Assembly (NCBI GenBank): GCA_903882875.1
Contig: CAIRYQ010000059.1
Location: forward strand, 46,438-110,437
Direction of reading: 5' to 3'
Length of the DNA stretch: 64,000 nt
Source of the DNA: an uncultured Spartobacteria bacterium
GTDB taxonomy: Bacteria > Verrucomicrobiota > Verrucomicrobiia > Chthoniobacterales > Chthoniobacteraceae
Part shown: positions 45,696-54,470 of the stretch, in pieces
Numbering within the stretch: the first letter of the stretch is position 1
Layout: every line of letters starts with the position of its first letter
Notes under the pieces: model-generated
Seen by the model: the letters and a program-made list of their open reading frames with translations, nothing else
Databases searched by the model: none
Told to the model about the DNA's origin: nothing
Position numbers and translations under genes: made by a program

Positions 45696-45725
45696 AAAAA
45701 AAGTGCGCCGGGATGCTACCGGCGC
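45696..45725 (-). terminator. Intrinsic terminator at the left edge of the cassette pair
   Basis: On the minus strand GCGCCGG (45725-45719) pairs with CCGGCGC (45711-45705) and is followed by AC and seven T residues. It would end transcripts from the leftward-reading cassette genes. Confidence 0.85.
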
Positions 45726-45770
45726 GCTTTGGATGGTGGCTGCTGTCAGTCTTCCTTCGCATCAGACCAT

Positions 45771-45881
45771 GCCCACCCGGTTTGTTGACAACGCTGCGGG
45801 AAATCATGGCGAAAACGGCCCGGCGATTCATCGCTGGGCTATTGTCAAAGCCGCTTTGCCAACAAACCGGTTAGCCGTTGC
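45771..45881 (-). repeat. attC-like recombination site after the PNPOx cassette gene
   Basis: On the minus strand the site opens GCAACGGCTAACCGG, overlapping the gene's stop codon (TAA), and closes with GGTGGGC, a weak match to the GTTRRRY core. Arms CCGGTTTGTTGGCAA and TTGTCAACAAACCGG pair with one unpaired position, giving a long hairpin of about 100 bases. The stop codon inside the first core site is normal for integron cassettes. The closing core is degenerate, so the site may be inactive. Confidence 0.5.
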
Positions 45882-46422
45882 GGTTGAATGAGGGAAGGCC
45901 ATCGAGACTATGTTGGCCGTGCTTGCTGCGGTAGGCACGCAGTTCTTCGGCGGATTTCGAGTTGGTCCATTTGTCGAGGATGTCGCGCGGGCCACAGTAA
46001 TCGTAGAGCGGCACTGCATAGCCGCAGGAGTCCGACACGCGCTCGACCGTGATGGAGATGAAGCAGCGTGTCCCCGCGTGCGGCGGAAAAAGTGCAGCCA
46101 TCTCTGCATAACGCGGATGCTCGGCTGCGATAACCTCGCCGCGCCCGTGCAGCCGCACAATCTTCGGTGGCCCCTCGAATGCGCAGAACATGACCACGAT
46201 GCGTCCGTTCTCTTGGAGGTGTGCAGCGGTCTCAGCGCCACTCCCGGTGTAGTCCTGATAAGCTACCGCGAGCGGCCCGATGATGCGGAAGGTATCGCCA
46301 CCCTTGGGCGATGTGTTGATGTGCCCGTTCGGAGTAAGCGGGGCAGTAGCAACGAAAAAAATGCGCTGCCGGGCAATCCAAGCTGCGAGTTCGGAGCTGA
46401 TGCTTTCGTGTCGCTTACTCAT
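45871..46422 (-). CDS. Pyridoxamine 5'-phosphate oxidase-like flavoprotein (cassette gene)
   Basis: A 183-residue FMN-binding split-barrel protein: IFFVATAPLTPNGHINTSPKGGDTFRII, VMFCAFEGPPKIVRLHGRGEV and GYAVPLYDYCGPRDIL are family features of a branch of PNPOx-like proteins that often act as general oxidoreductases or haem/pyridoxine-related enzymes. The start codon at 46422 lies 14 bases inside a GTTAGGC cassette boundary and the stop falls in the next attC-like site, the standard compact cassette form. GC content is lower than in the flanks. Confidence 0.85.
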   Translation of the reverse strand: MSKRHESISSELAAWIARQRIFFVATAPLTPNGHINTSPKGGDTFRIIGPLAVAYQDYTGSGAETAAHLQENGRIVVMFCAFEGPPKIVRLHGRGEVIAAEHPRYAEMAALFPPHAGTRCFISITVERVSDSCGYAVPLYDYCGPRDILDKWTNSKSAEELRAYRSKHGQHSLDGLPSFNRNG

Positions 46423-46435
46423 AGCGCGTAGCAAC

Positions 46436-46560
46436 GCCTAACGACCCCAAGCTCAGCGACGGGCGCGGCTGGCGCGGCTCCTGCGCGGCGGGGGAAAGGC
46501 GGAGGCAGGAAGCAGGGGCCGTGACAGCCGCGCCCGTTCGCTGCAGCGCATAGGCGTTGC
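46436..46560 (-). repeat. attC-like recombination site between the two cassette genes
   Basis: On the minus strand the site runs from GCAACGCCTATGCGC (46560 side) to the perfect core GTTAGGC (46442-46436). The arms GCTCAGCGACGGGCGCGGCTG and its partner (46525-46547) form a 20-bp stem with extrahelical bases (an added C and A), the bulged-hairpin form of attC sites. The loop is about 53 bases. The first core (GCCTATG) deviates from RYYYAAC. Confidence 0.65.
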
Positions 46561-46583
46561 GGTCAATTGGAAATTCGTGCGAC

Positions 46584-46883
46584 TCATAAGAGGAATAGTC
46601 CACGAAATGCACAAACGTATCCGACAACAAGTGCGAAGAAAACGAGAGACCTACTGCTCCTCTCCGTCGGAGCGTAAGCTCGACGGTCGAGGAAGAGAGC
46701 TGCATGAGCGAAAGCCATAGTAACGCCAGCGTAAGCGAGAATATCTAGGCCGTCACCCTCGCTAGATTTGAGGGCGCGAAGGCCGGTGAAAAGGATGCTA
46801 AGAACTGCAATGGTGGCGCAAAGACCGTGAACAATGCGAAGACGCATCGAATACCGAACCGGCTGTGCTGCTGTATCGTTCAT
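46584..46883 (-). CDS. Small four-helix membrane protein (cassette gene), unknown function
   Basis: A 99-residue protein with about three hydrophobic segments (LRIVHGLCATIAVLSILFTGL, ILAYAGVTMAFAHAALFL, SLVFFALVVGYVCAFRGL). No family recognised. It begins 20 bases inside the GTTAGGC boundary at 46903-46909 and ends 24 bases before the attC-like hairpin, so it fills one cassette. GC is lower than the chromosome average. A TATAAT promoter sits directly upstream. Confidence 0.65.
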   Translation of the reverse strand: MNDTAAQPVRYSMRLRIVHGLCATIAVLSILFTGLRALKSSEGDGLDILAYAGVTMAFAHAALFLDRRAYAPTERSSRSLVFFALVVGYVCAFRGLFLL

Positions 46884-46902
46884 TTCAGAAGGTGCGAGCG
46901 AC

Positions 46903-46944
46903 GCCTAACTACCTATTATACGACTGGAGGACTTGGCCAGTCAC
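46903..46944 (-). promoter_or_regulatory. Promoter and recombination point at the right edge of the cassettes
   Basis: On the minus strand GTGACT (46944-46939, -35, four of six consensus bases), an 18-base spacer, and a perfect TATAAT (46920-46915). The predicted start of transcription, about 46908, falls on the GTTAGGC core (46909-46903). This is what an attI site with a cassette promoter would look like. No integrase gene is nearby. Confidence 0.6.
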
Positions 46945-47442
46945 GTAGCTGGAGTGGATGGGAGGGGCAGGGTTTTCCCTGTTTGAAAGAGGAAATCCAA
47001 GGAGGGCCGCTGGCATTCCTGTCGTGTAGCGGGAAGGACTGGAGGGGGCAAGAATTTTTTGCGGGCAGTGGCGGGGATGGGTGGGAGATTTCGGAAGGTG
47101 GCGTCCGCGCGGGCGGAGGGGCATAGGGGATTTTGGATATGGCCTCCCGCCAAGGCGGAACACTGGGGGAGAAACCGGAAGGCGGCTTCCGCTGCGGCGG
47201 AACATGGCCGGAGATTTCTCCCATGGCCTTCCGCTGCGGCGGAGAGGCATGGGAGATTTCGGAAGCGGCCTTCCGCCGGGGCGGAACCGCATGGGGGATT
47301 TTGCCGTTGGCTTTCCGCTGCGGCGGAGGGGTGTCGCGGGGTGTTGCGGGTGAAAACGGCCGCCTTTTCCGGCAAATGGCCGGTTCGGATGCTGCTTATC
47401 CGGTTGCCTGACACAGTGCGTACCGAAATGGAATGCCGTGAA
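46945..47442. repeat. GC-rich degenerate repeats, no gene seen
   Basis: From about 47059 to 47340 the motif CTTCCGCTGCGGCGGA and variants recur five times or more at irregular 40-60 base spacing, alternating with GGGAGATTTC-type segments. Frames are open in several phases but carry no start, motif or consistent codon use. The first 110 bases hold nothing recognisable. Confidence 0.6.
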
Positions 47443-47585
47443 AATAGCCCAGCGCTTCAGCGCTGGGAACCGGAGTCTTCAGAAAAACAAAGTCCCGGCA
47501 GGGACGGAAGGAGCGTTCTGCCGTCCCTGACGGGACTTTGCCTGTTTCCCCATCCTTTTACCCAGCACTGAAGTGCTGGGCTATT
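47443..47585. repeat. Nested palindromic repeat (related family member)
   Basis: Outer arms AATAGCCCAGCGCTTCAG-type (47443-47466) and its complement (47561-47585), each also self-complementary; inner arms CAAAGTCCCGGCAGGGACGG (47488-47507) and CCGTCCCTGACGGGACTTTG (47521-47540). The structure is a palindrome within a palindrome, as at 17113-17248 and 48604-48822. Confidence 0.8.
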
Positions 47586-47759
47586 CTCGAAGCCCTCGCA
47601 GAGCCTGTCTGTGTCAAGCAACCGGATAAGCACGGTTCGGATGATGCCGGCAGAATGATTGGCTGCGGATGCGTATTTTTGTCTGTTGATATCCGTTCAT
47701 TTGTTTGCCATTTTCCACGCCGTAACCCGAACCCGAACCCTCAAACTGTCAGACCCCCA

Positions 47760-48530
47760 ATGGCACGCTACGGCTTTTCGTTTTTCGACAGCGGTGTGCG
47801 ATTCGATGCGCCTGACGCCCATCCCACGCATATGATCCAACTGACCCGCTTGCTCGAAAACCCGTTCGACGACTCCAAGATCAGCATCCCCGAGCTGCTG
47901 TCCTTCACCACCGACCACATCCAGCGGATGATCGCGAACAATCCCTCCAACGAGCTGGATGCGCGCATCGCCGCCACGCAAAGTTCGCTCACGCTGGTGA
48001 TGGGCACGGTGACGGATGACGCGACGAAGCTGGCCATCCGCATGGCGCGCACGCAGGCGAAGGACAACTTCCGGGCGGCGCTGCCGGGGAAGGTGGCGCA
48101 GATCGCGGGCGCGGTGACGGCGAAGTATGGGGCGGATTCCGAGCAGATGACGGAGTGCTTCCCGCAGGGGAGGAAGGTTTTCAGCGACAGCACGGAGGAC
48201 CAGGTGGCGAACCACCTGCAGACGCTCATCAACGGGCTCACGGAATACCAGGCCGCCCTCGGCGCGCAGCCGCTGGCGGATGCGACGGCGCTGCTCACCG
48301 GCTGGAACGCGGTGCATGACGCAAAAGGCACCGCCGCCGGTGCGAAGACCGCAACGCAGGACGACAAGCGCAATGCGCGGGAGAACCTGCAACTGATGCT
48401 TTTCCTGAACCTGATCAAGCTGGCGGAGATGTTCGCCCGCCAGCCGGAGAAGCTGGCGCTCTACATGCGGCAGAGCCTGCTGGAGGATCATCCGCAACAC
48501 CCTCCCACCCCGCCGCCGCCTACGCCGTAG
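47760..48530 (+). CDS. Hypothetical protein (256 aa), verrucomicrobial-type
   Basis: A mostly helical soluble protein starting MARYGFSFFDSGVRF, with DATKLAIRMARTQAKDNFRAAL and a Pro-rich C-terminus. Not recognised. It is preceded by a CA-rich leader without Shine-Dalgarno site (ACCCGAACCCGAACCC), like the DUF5069 genes, and lies between two palindromic repeats. It may belong to the same accessory context as the gene at 63188-63751, which has a similar leader and size. Confidence 0.6.
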   Translation: MARYGFSFFDSGVRFDAPDAHPTHMIQLTRLLENPFDDSKISIPELLSFTTDHIQRMIANNPSNELDARIAATQSSLTLVMGTVTDDATKLAIRMARTQAKDNFRAALPGKVAQIAGAVTAKYGADSEQMTECFPQGRKVFSDSTEDQVANHLQTLINGLTEYQAALGAQPLADATALLTGWNAVHDAKGTAAGAKTATQDDKRNARENLQLMLFLNLIKLAEMFARQPEKLALYMRQSLLEDHPQHPPTPPPPTP

Positions 48531-48603
48531 GGCGTGTCCTGCGCGTTGGGGACGCCGGAGGCGTCATGAGAAATTAGGGCGTGCCCTGCGCTTTGCGGAC
48601 GCC

Positions 48604-48822
48604 GGGCTTCGGGCCAAAGGCCCGGCACAAGCCAGCCCAGGGCAAGGCCGCGCTTGGCGCGGACGCCGCCCTGGGATCCGTGGACAAGAAGACCAAAGCC
48701 CTGAAGGGGCGGCACAGATTGTCGCGCCCCTTCAGGGCTTTGGCCGTTTTTTGCATACGATACCCTGGGCGGCGCTCGTGCCTCGCTTGCCCTGGGCTGG
48801 CTTGTGCAGGGCCTTCGGCCCA
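48604..48822. repeat. Nested palindromic repeat (copy 2 of the 17113 family)
   Basis: Outer arms GGGCTTCGGGCCAAAGGCCC and on to CCAGCCCAGGGCAAGGCC (48604-48646) against 48786-48822; inner hairpin CCAAAGCCCTGAAGGGGCG (48692-48711) with CGCCCCTTCAGGGCTTTGG (48725-48743). The inner core is shared with 17155-17204. No gene is supported between 48531 and 49070. Confidence 0.8.
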
Positions 48823-48962
48823 GGGCGCTGCATTGCATTCAAATTACAGGACAGCCTCTGCGGCGGATTCGCCGGGTGCGGCAGTCTCCCGCAGATGGGG
48901 AAATGCGCGGCGGGGTGCATTTTCAAAAGACCGGTGCCGGCGGCGCGCGGGAAGCGATGCGG

Positions 48963-49001
48963 AAAAAAAGAAACGCCGCCCCGCGGACGGGACGGCGTTT
49001 C
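48963..49001 (-). terminator. Intrinsic terminator after glnII
   Basis: On the minus strand AAACGCCG (49000-48993) pairs with CGGCGTTT (48978-48971), a loop of 14 bases, followed by a C and seven T residues. It lies 70 bases after the glnII stop. Confidence 0.8.
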
Positions 49002-49070
49002 TGTCGGAACCTTTGGGACTTCTCAGAGTCCCGATTAAAGGCGTTGCCCTGAATTTAGCAGGTCGCGGGC

Positions 49071-50090
49071 CTACTTGGTCGGGACTGTGGCGATGGTCTG
49101 CAGGATGCGGCTGGCGATCTTGTACGGGTCGCCCTGCGAGTTCGGGCGGCGGTCTTCGAGGTAGCCCTTGTAGCCGTTGTTCACGAAGCTGTGCGGGACG
49201 CGGACCGAGGCGCCGCGGTTCGCGATGCCGTAGTTGAATTTGTCAATGGACTGGGTCTCGTGGAGGCCGGTGAGGCGCAGGTGGTTGTCCGGGCCATAGA
49301 CGGCGATGTGCTCGTTCTTGTACTTGTCGAAGGCGGCCATGAGGGCCTCGAAGTATTCCTTGCCGCCGACCGTGCGCAAATACTCGGTGGAAAAGTTCGA
49401 GTGCATGCCGGAGCCGTTCCAGTCCACATCCACGCCGAGCGGTTTGCAGTGGAAGTTCACGTCCACCTCATACTTTTCGCAGAGGCGGATGAGGAGGTAA
49501 CGGGCGATCCACACTTCGTCGGCGGCCTTTTTGGAGCCTTTGCCGAAGATCTGGAATTCCCACTGGCCCTTGGCGACTTCGGCGTTGATGCCTTCGTGGT
49601 TGATGCCGGCCGCGAGGCAGTATTCGAGGTGGGTGTCCACAATCTCGCGTGCGATGGAGCCGACGTTCTTGAAGCCGACGCCGGTGTAGTATTCGCCCTG
49701 CGGGTAAGGGAAGCCCTGGTCGGGGAAGCCGAGGGGCTTGCCGTCCTGGTAAAGGAAGTATTCCTGCTCGAAGCCGAACCAGGCGCCGGGATCATCGAGG
49801 ATGCCAGCGCGGCCGTTGCTCGGGTGCGGGGTGCCATCCGGAAGGAGGACTTCGCAGAGGACGAGGGCCTTCTTGTCGGCCGCCGGGTCGGGATAGACCG
49901 CGACGGGCTTCAGAATGCAGTCCGAGCTCTTGCCTTCGGCCTGCCGGGTGGAGGATCCGTCAAAGCCCCACAAGGGGAGCTGCTCGAGCGTGGGGAAGGC
50001 GTCGAAGTCCTTGACTTGAGTTTTGCCGCGGAGGTTTGCCACGGGCTCGTAGCCGTCGAGCCAGATGTATTCCAGTTTGTATTTCGCCAT
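49071..50090 (-). CDS. glnII: Glutamine synthetase, eukaryote-type (class II)
   Basis: A 339-residue protein, the short GSII length rather than the 470 residues of GSI. Signatures: [20 protein letters not shown] near the N-terminus, [29 protein letters not shown] (substrate-binding His and Glu), [12 protein letters not shown] and NRGASVRVP. It makes glutamine from glutamate, ammonia and ATP. GSII occurs in eukaryotes and in a few bacterial groups, including Verrucomicrobiota. The leader is CA-rich (ACAACCAACAACAAAACCC) with no Shine-Dalgarno site. A terminator follows. Confidence 0.96.
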   Translation of the reverse strand: MAKYKLEYIWLDGYEPVANLRGKTQVKDFDAFPTLEQLPLWGFDGSSTRQAEGKSSDCILKPVAVYPDPAADKKALVLCEVLLPDGTPHPSNGRAGILDDPGAWFGFEQEYFLYQDGKPLGFPDQGFPYPQGEYYTGVGFKNVGSIAREIVDTHLEYCLAAGINHEGINAEVAKGQWEFQIFGKGSKKAADEVWIARYLLIRLCEKYEVDVNFHCKPLGVDVDWNGSGMHSNFSTEYLRTVGGKEYFEALMAAFDKYKNEHIAVYGPDNHLRLTGLHETQSIDKFNYGIANRGASVRVPHSFVNNGYKGYLEDRRPNSQGDPYKIASRILQTIATVPTK

Positions 50091-50287
50091 TTGGGTTTTG
50101 TTGTTGGTTGTCTGTTTTTGAGCGGCCTGCGCAATTTGTGACCGCTGTTTTTGTTGTTAGCCCATTACAGGGATGGGTTTAGGCGCATCTCAGAATTGAG
50201 CAGATGCAATGCCAAATTTGAGACAGCAGGAGAGATACCACAGAATTCCGCACGGTGGTCAAGGCTCGCGATGCCGAAAATTTTGAC

Positions 50288-50746
50288 ATGAAATTCCGGG
50301 CTTGCCCCGCGGGCGCGCGCGTCCACCTTCCACGCGACATGCGTGACGTGAAGGACACCCTGCGGGCGCTGGTGCGAATCGGCTACGACGGACGCGTCTT
50401 CAAGACGTTCCGCGGGCCGAAGGCGGAGGAGCGTTTCGCCAACGAGGTGCGCGTGCTGCGCCATTTGGAGGAAAGGGAATGCCCCTTCGTGCCACGGCTG
50501 CTCGAAGCGGATGCGGAGCAACTGCGCATCGTGACGACGAACTGCGGCACGCGCGTGGAGCATCTCGACGATGCGCGACGCGACGAGATTTTCGCCGATC
50601 TGGAAAAATACGGCGTGCGCCACGACGACGCCGAGACGCGGAACATCACCTACCGGCAGCAGGACGGGCGATTCTGTGTGATTGATTTTGAGTTCGCCAC
50701 CATCCTCGCGGACTCCGAAAAGAAGCCCGATGCTCCCCCAGCGTGA
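50288..50746 (+). CDS. Minimal protein-kinase-like protein
   Basis: A 152-residue protein with a compressed kinase fold: the beta-3 Lys in GRVFKTFRG, an alpha-C Glu in NEVRVLRHL, the catalytic loop HDDAETRN near residue 113, and DFE (for DFG) in CVIDFEFA. It lacks the usual C-lobe helices. It resembles the short RIO/Kdo-kinase-like proteins that often pair with PP2C phosphatases. It overlaps the PP2C gene by 17 bases. A GTG at 50255 is an alternative start. Confidence 0.7.
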   Translation: MKFRACPAGARVHLPRDMRDVKDTLRALVRIGYDGRVFKTFRGPKAEERFANEVRVLRHLEERECPFVPRLLEADAEQLRIVTTNCGTRVEHLDDARRDEIFADLEKYGVRHDDAETRNITYRQQDGRFCVIDFEFATILADSEKKPDAPPA

Positions 50747-51557
50747 CATTTCCCCCGCCCCGCGCCTGCGCTGGTCCGGCCTCTCGGACATCGGCAAGGT
50801 GCGCAAGAACAACGAGGACGCGTTCCTCGGCATGACGTTCGACGCGCGCGAGGCGCACCTGCTCGGGAAGCTCGGCGAGGCTTCGCTGAAAAGTGCGGAC
50901 CTCGCATTCGCCGTGAGCGACGGCATGGGCGGCGCGATGGCGGGCGAATTTGCCAGCCGCATCACCGTGGAAAAAATCACGCACCTGCTGCCGCGTGCAT
51001 TCAAGCAGGCCGCTGCGGGAATCGAATCAGGCCGCACCGACGTGCTTGCGGAACTTTTCGCGCAAATCCACCGCGCGATGAGCTACCTCGGCGACTGCTA
51101 CGAGGAATGCCGCGGCATGGGCGCAACGTTGAGCCTGTGCTGGTTCACGCCGGGCTGGATGCACTTCGCGCACGTCGGCGACAGCCGCATCTACTACCTG
51201 CCTGCGGGCGGCGGCATGAAGCAGCTCAGCGAGGACGACACGTACGTCGGCTGGCTGCTGCGCAACGGCAAGCTCACCGAATACGAGGCGCGAAACCACC
51301 CCGCGCGCAACCGCCTGCAAAAGGCGCTCGGCGGCGGCAACCAATTCGTGGACCCGCAGGTCGGCGCGGTCGCATTTGAAAAAGGCGACACCTTCGTGCT
51401 CTGCACGGACGGCGTGATGGACGGACTCTTCGACAACGCCATCGCCGACTGCATCCGCACGCCCGACACAATCGATCCCGCGCAGCGGCTCGTGCGTGCC
51501 GCAGTGGAAAATTCCGGCCGCGACAACACGACGGCAGTGGTCATCGAGGTGCTGTGA
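50730..51557 (+). CDS. PP2C-family serine/threonine phosphatase
   Basis: A 275-residue PPM phosphatase. Motifs: SDIGKVRKNNEDAFLG (metal Asp region), VSDGMGGAMAGEFAS, HVGDSRIYYL, CTDGVMDGLF and GRDNTTAVVIE. It removes phosphate from Ser/Thr, metal-dependently. Translationally coupled to the kinase-like gene upstream; the two likely act as an antagonistic pair on an unknown target. The ATG at 50730 gives an N-terminus of usual length. Confidence 0.92.
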   Translation: MLPQRDISPAPRLRWSGLSDIGKVRKNNEDAFLGMTFDAREAHLLGKLGEASLKSADLAFAVSDGMGGAMAGEFASRITVEKITHLLPRAFKQAAAGIESGRTDVLAELFAQIHRAMSYLGDCYEECRGMGATLSLCWFTPGWMHFAHVGDSRIYYLPAGGGMKQLSEDDTYVGWLLRNGKLTEYEARNHPARNRLQKALGGGNQFVDPQVGAVAFEKGDTFVLCTDGVMDGLFDNAIADCIRTPDTIDPAQRLVRAAVENSGRDNTTAVVIEVL

Positions 51558-51695
51558 GCGGAGCGCCGCGGCCAGTCCTGTGATCTCGGTGCGAGCTCCC
51601 GAAACCCGAATTTTGACAAGGTGAGTTGCTGTTCTTGAACGCGCGCGTTGACCGCGGGGTGCGTCCTTGGCAATGTGCGCAACCACTTTTACCAA

Positions 51696-52466
51696 ATGCG
51701 CAAAAAAATCATCGCAGCCAACTGGAAGATGAACATGACCGTCGGCGAGACGGAAGGGTTCTTCAAACCGTTCCTTCTCGAACTCGGCGGAGAAAAGCAG
51801 GTCGAGGTCGTCATCGTCCCGCCGTTCACTTCGCTCGCGAAGGCAGGCGAGATTTTGCGCAATGTGCAAAATGTGAAACTCGGTGCGCAGAACATGAGCG
51901 CGGAGAAGTCGGGCGCGTTCACCGGCGAGATCAGCGCGGCGATGCTGCGCGAACTTTTTGTCCGCTACGTCGTGCTCGGTCACAGCGAGCGCCGCACGAT
52001 TTTCGGCGAGACGGATGAAATCGTGAACAAGAAGACACACGCCGCGCACGCCGCGACGCTGCGCCCGATCGTGTGCATCGGCGAGACGCTCGCCGAGCGC
52101 GACGGAAACCAAGTCGAGGCCGTGCTGGAAAAGCAAATCCGCGGCAGCCTCGCGGGGCTCAGCGCAGATCAGCTTGAGGAAACCGTGATCGCCTACGAGC
52201 CTGTGTGGGCCATCGGCACCGGACGCACGGCGACACCGCAGCAGGCGCAGGACGCGCACGCATTCATCCGCCGCAAACTCACGGAACTCTGGGACGCCGC
52301 GACCGCGGACAAGGTGCGAATCCAATACGGCGGCAGCGTGAAACCCGCGAACACCGCGGAACTCATGTCGCAGCCGGACATTGATGGCGCACTCGTCGGC
52401 GGCGCGAGCCTAGACCCGCGCGGCTTCGCGGAGATCGTCCTCGCGACGGTGAAGCTGGCGAACTGA
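51696..52466 (+). CDS. tpiA: Triosephosphate isomerase
   Basis: A 256-residue TIM-barrel enzyme with all catalytic residues: K11 in AANWKMN, H96 in VLGHSERR and E168 in AYEPVWAIGTG, and the phosphate loop IQYGGSVK. It interconverts dihydroxyacetone phosphate and glyceraldehyde-3-phosphate. It stands apart from gap and pgk, with which it is often grouped. The ATG at 51696 matches the family start. Confidence 0.98.
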   Translation: MRKKIIAANWKMNMTVGETEGFFKPFLLELGGEKQVEVVIVPPFTSLAKAGEILRNVQNVKLGAQNMSAEKSGAFTGEISAAMLRELFVRYVVLGHSERRTIFGETDEIVNKKTHAAHAATLRPIVCIGETLAERDGNQVEAVLEKQIRGSLAGLSADQLEETVIAYEPVWAIGTGRTATPQQAQDAHAFIRRKLTELWDAATADKVRIQYGGSVKPANTAELMSQPDIDGALVGGASLDPRGFAEIVLATVKLAN

Positions 52467-52470
52467 ATTT

Positions 52471-52544
52471 CGGAAAGCGGATACCGGAAAGAATTCCGCG
52501 ATCATTCGTCTCGCCCTTTCCGGTTTCCGCATACCGGTATCCGG
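52471..52544. repeat. Inverted repeat between convergent tpiA and cysS
   Basis: CGGATACCGG (52478-52487) and CCGGTATCCG (52534-52543) pair perfectly, and a shifted second pairing (CCGGAAAG with CTTTCCGG) is possible. It may act as a bidirectional terminator, though no long T run is present. Confidence 0.5.
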
Positions 52545-52554
52545 TTTCGATTGG

Positions 52555-54057
52555 CTAGTCCTTCGGCGTCAGCTTCGGACCTTCCTTTGTGTCCTTCACG
52601 ACCCAGCCAAGCTCGGCGACGGCGTCGCGCAGGCGGTCGCTTTCGGCCCACTGCTTGTTGGCGCGGGCGACCTGACGCTGCTCGACGAGAGCAAGGACTG
52701 CTGCAGGAATATTTCGAATGTCCGGGCTCAGACCGAGTATGCTGTCGATTTGGTTGCGAACATGGAGTGCGATAACTGCTTGGCCATCTGTGAGCGTTCC
52801 TGCATCGAGTGCGCGATTGGTTTCGCGAACCAAGTTAAAGAGATGACTTAGCGCGCCGGAGATATTCAAATCGTCGTCGAGGGCATCAAAGAATCGCTCC
52901 CCGTAAGCGAGGATTCCATCTGTGTCTTTTCGCAGTTCAGAGCCAGAGACGACTTTGTATTTTGATAGCAGATACGAAGTGGCTTCCTTTGGATTCATTC
53001 CGGCGAGAGTGGTCGAGAAGTACTCGCTGATTGGGATTTGTAATCCGGCATGCAGTTTAAGACGTTCAGTCCACTCATCAATCCGTTGCAGTGCGCTGCG
53101 CGCTGCAGAGAGTCCGTCGAATGTGAAGTTCAGCGGCAACCGGTAATTCACCGTGATGAGCGCGTAGCGGATCTCGCGTCCGGTCCAGCCCTTCTCCAGC
53201 AGGTCGCGCAGCGTGTAAAAATTCCCGGCGCTCTTCGACATCTTCTGCCCCTCCACCATGAGGTGCGCGCAGTGCATCCAGTAGCGCACGAATTTCTTCC
53301 CCGTCACACATTCGCTCTGCGCGATCTCCGCCTCGTGGTGCGGGAAAATGTTGTCCACGCCGCCGCAGTGGATGTCGATCTCCGGGCCGAGCAGCGCCGT
53401 CGCCATCGCGCTGCACTCGATGTGCCATCCAGGCCGGCCGGGGCCCCACGGCGAATCCCATTTCACATCGCCGTCGTTTTCATCCCACGCCTTCCACAGC
53501 GCGAAGTCGCCGATGTTTTCCTTTTCGTATTCGTCGCTCTGCACGCGGACGCCGGGGCGGAGTTCATCGAGATTCAGATGCGCGAGCTTGCCGTATTCGG
53601 GGAACTTGCTGAGCCGGAAATACAGCGACTTGTCCTCGGCCTGATACGCGATGCCCTTTTTCTCGAGCACGCGGATCATCTCGATCATCTGCGCCACGTA
53701 ATCCGTCGCCGCGGGGAAATCCTTCGCGCGCTTGATGCGCAGCGTCCCGATATCCTCGAAGAACGCGTCCTTGAATTTCTTCGTGAACTCCGCGAGCCGC
53801 ACGCCGAGCTGGCGGCAGCCCTTGATCGTCTTGTCATCCACGTCCGTGAGATTCATCACGCGCTCCACGTCGAAGCCGCGTGCCTCCAGATGCCGCTGCA
53901 GCAAATCCTCGAACACGTAGGCGCGAAAATTCCCGATGTGCGCGAAGTTATAGACCGTCGGCCCGCACGTATAGAGCTTCACGCGTTTGCCCGCAGGATC
54001 GAGCGGATGGAACTCTTCCAGTTCGCGGGAGTAGGTGTTAAAAAATCGCGTCGGCAT
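52555..54057 (-). CDS. cysS: Cysteinyl-tRNA synthetase
   Basis: A 500-residue class I synthetase. The HIGH motif is FAHIGNFR near residue 35 and the KMSKS loop is QKMSKSAGNFY near 270; the zinc-binding Cys and His residues are in YTCGPTVY, IECSAM and HHEAE. The C-terminal third (from about residue 330, bases 52690-53060) is visibly lower in GC than the rest, though the frame and family length are intact. Convergent with tpiA. Confidence 0.97.
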   Translation of the reverse strand: MPTRFFNTYSRELEEFHPLDPAGKRVKLYTCGPTVYNFAHIGNFRAYVFEDLLQRHLEARGFDVERVMNLTDVDDKTIKGCRQLGVRLAEFTKKFKDAFFEDIGTLRIKRAKDFPAATDYVAQMIEMIRVLEKKGIAYQAEDKSLYFRLSKFPEYGKLAHLNLDELRPGVRVQSDEYEKENIGDFALWKAWDENDGDVKWDSPWGPGRPGWHIECSAMATALLGPEIDIHCGGVDNIFPHHEAEIAQSECVTGKKFVRYWMHCAHLMVEGQKMSKSAGNFYTLRDLLEKGWTGREIRYALITVNYRLPLNFTFDGLSAARSALQRIDEWTERLKLHAGLQIPISEYFSTTLAGMNPKEATSYLLSKYKVVSGSELRKDTDGILAYGERFFDALDDDLNISGALSHLFNLVRETNRALDAGTLTDGQAVIALHVRNQIDSILGLSPDIRNIPAAVLALVEQRQVARANKQWAESDRLRDAVAELGWVVKDTKEGPKLTPKD

Positions 54058-54128
54058 TGAAGCGCGGGACGGTAGTGGCGATGTTCAACAGAGCGCAACA
54101 CCGAAGCCTTCGCTCCGATGCAGCCGCC

Positions 54129-54470
54129 TCAATCGAACCACTCGTCCGCCGGATCAAATGCGGGCACGACGAAATTGAGCACCTTCATTTTTCCCACGGC
54201 GCGGTGGCGGCAGCCGGGGCGGATCAGGATCGTGCTCAGCGGCTTCACGGGGATGCGTTCACCGTCGAGCTCGAGAAAGCCTTCTCCCTCCAGAATCACG
54301 TAGGTCTCCGTGAGCCGCTTGTGGTAGTGCGTGCGCGCGTCCGCGGAGATCTCGACGAGATGCGCTGTGGCGAGCACATTTTCCGGCGTGACAAATGCGC
54401 GGCGCGATGTGCCGCAAGGGCACGGAACGCCGGGAGTGGAATCGAGCTGGGCAAATTCGTAACGTTGCAT
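54129..54470 (-). CDS. Cupin-domain protein
   Basis: A 113-residue single-domain cupin: HYHKRLTETYVILEGEGFLELDGERIPVKPLSTILIRPGCRH holds motif 1 (H, H, E) and motif 2 (P-G-x-x-H). An N-terminal CPCGTSRRAF resembles cupins annotated as mannose-6-phosphate isomerase-like or regulatory. Substrate unknown. It is divergent from the CysJ-like reductase. Confidence 0.85.
   Translation of the reverse strand: MQRYEFAQLDSTPGVPCPCGTSRRAFVTPENVLATAHLVEISADARTHYHKRLTETYVILEGEGFLELDGERIPVKPLSTILIRPGCRHRAVGKMKVLNFVVPAFDPADEWFD

Noticed and set aside
48581..49237. A 218-residue plus-strand frame over the palindromic repeat
   Set aside because: It crosses the nested palindrome and the glnII terminator and has no motif; copies of the repeat give similar false frames elsewhere.
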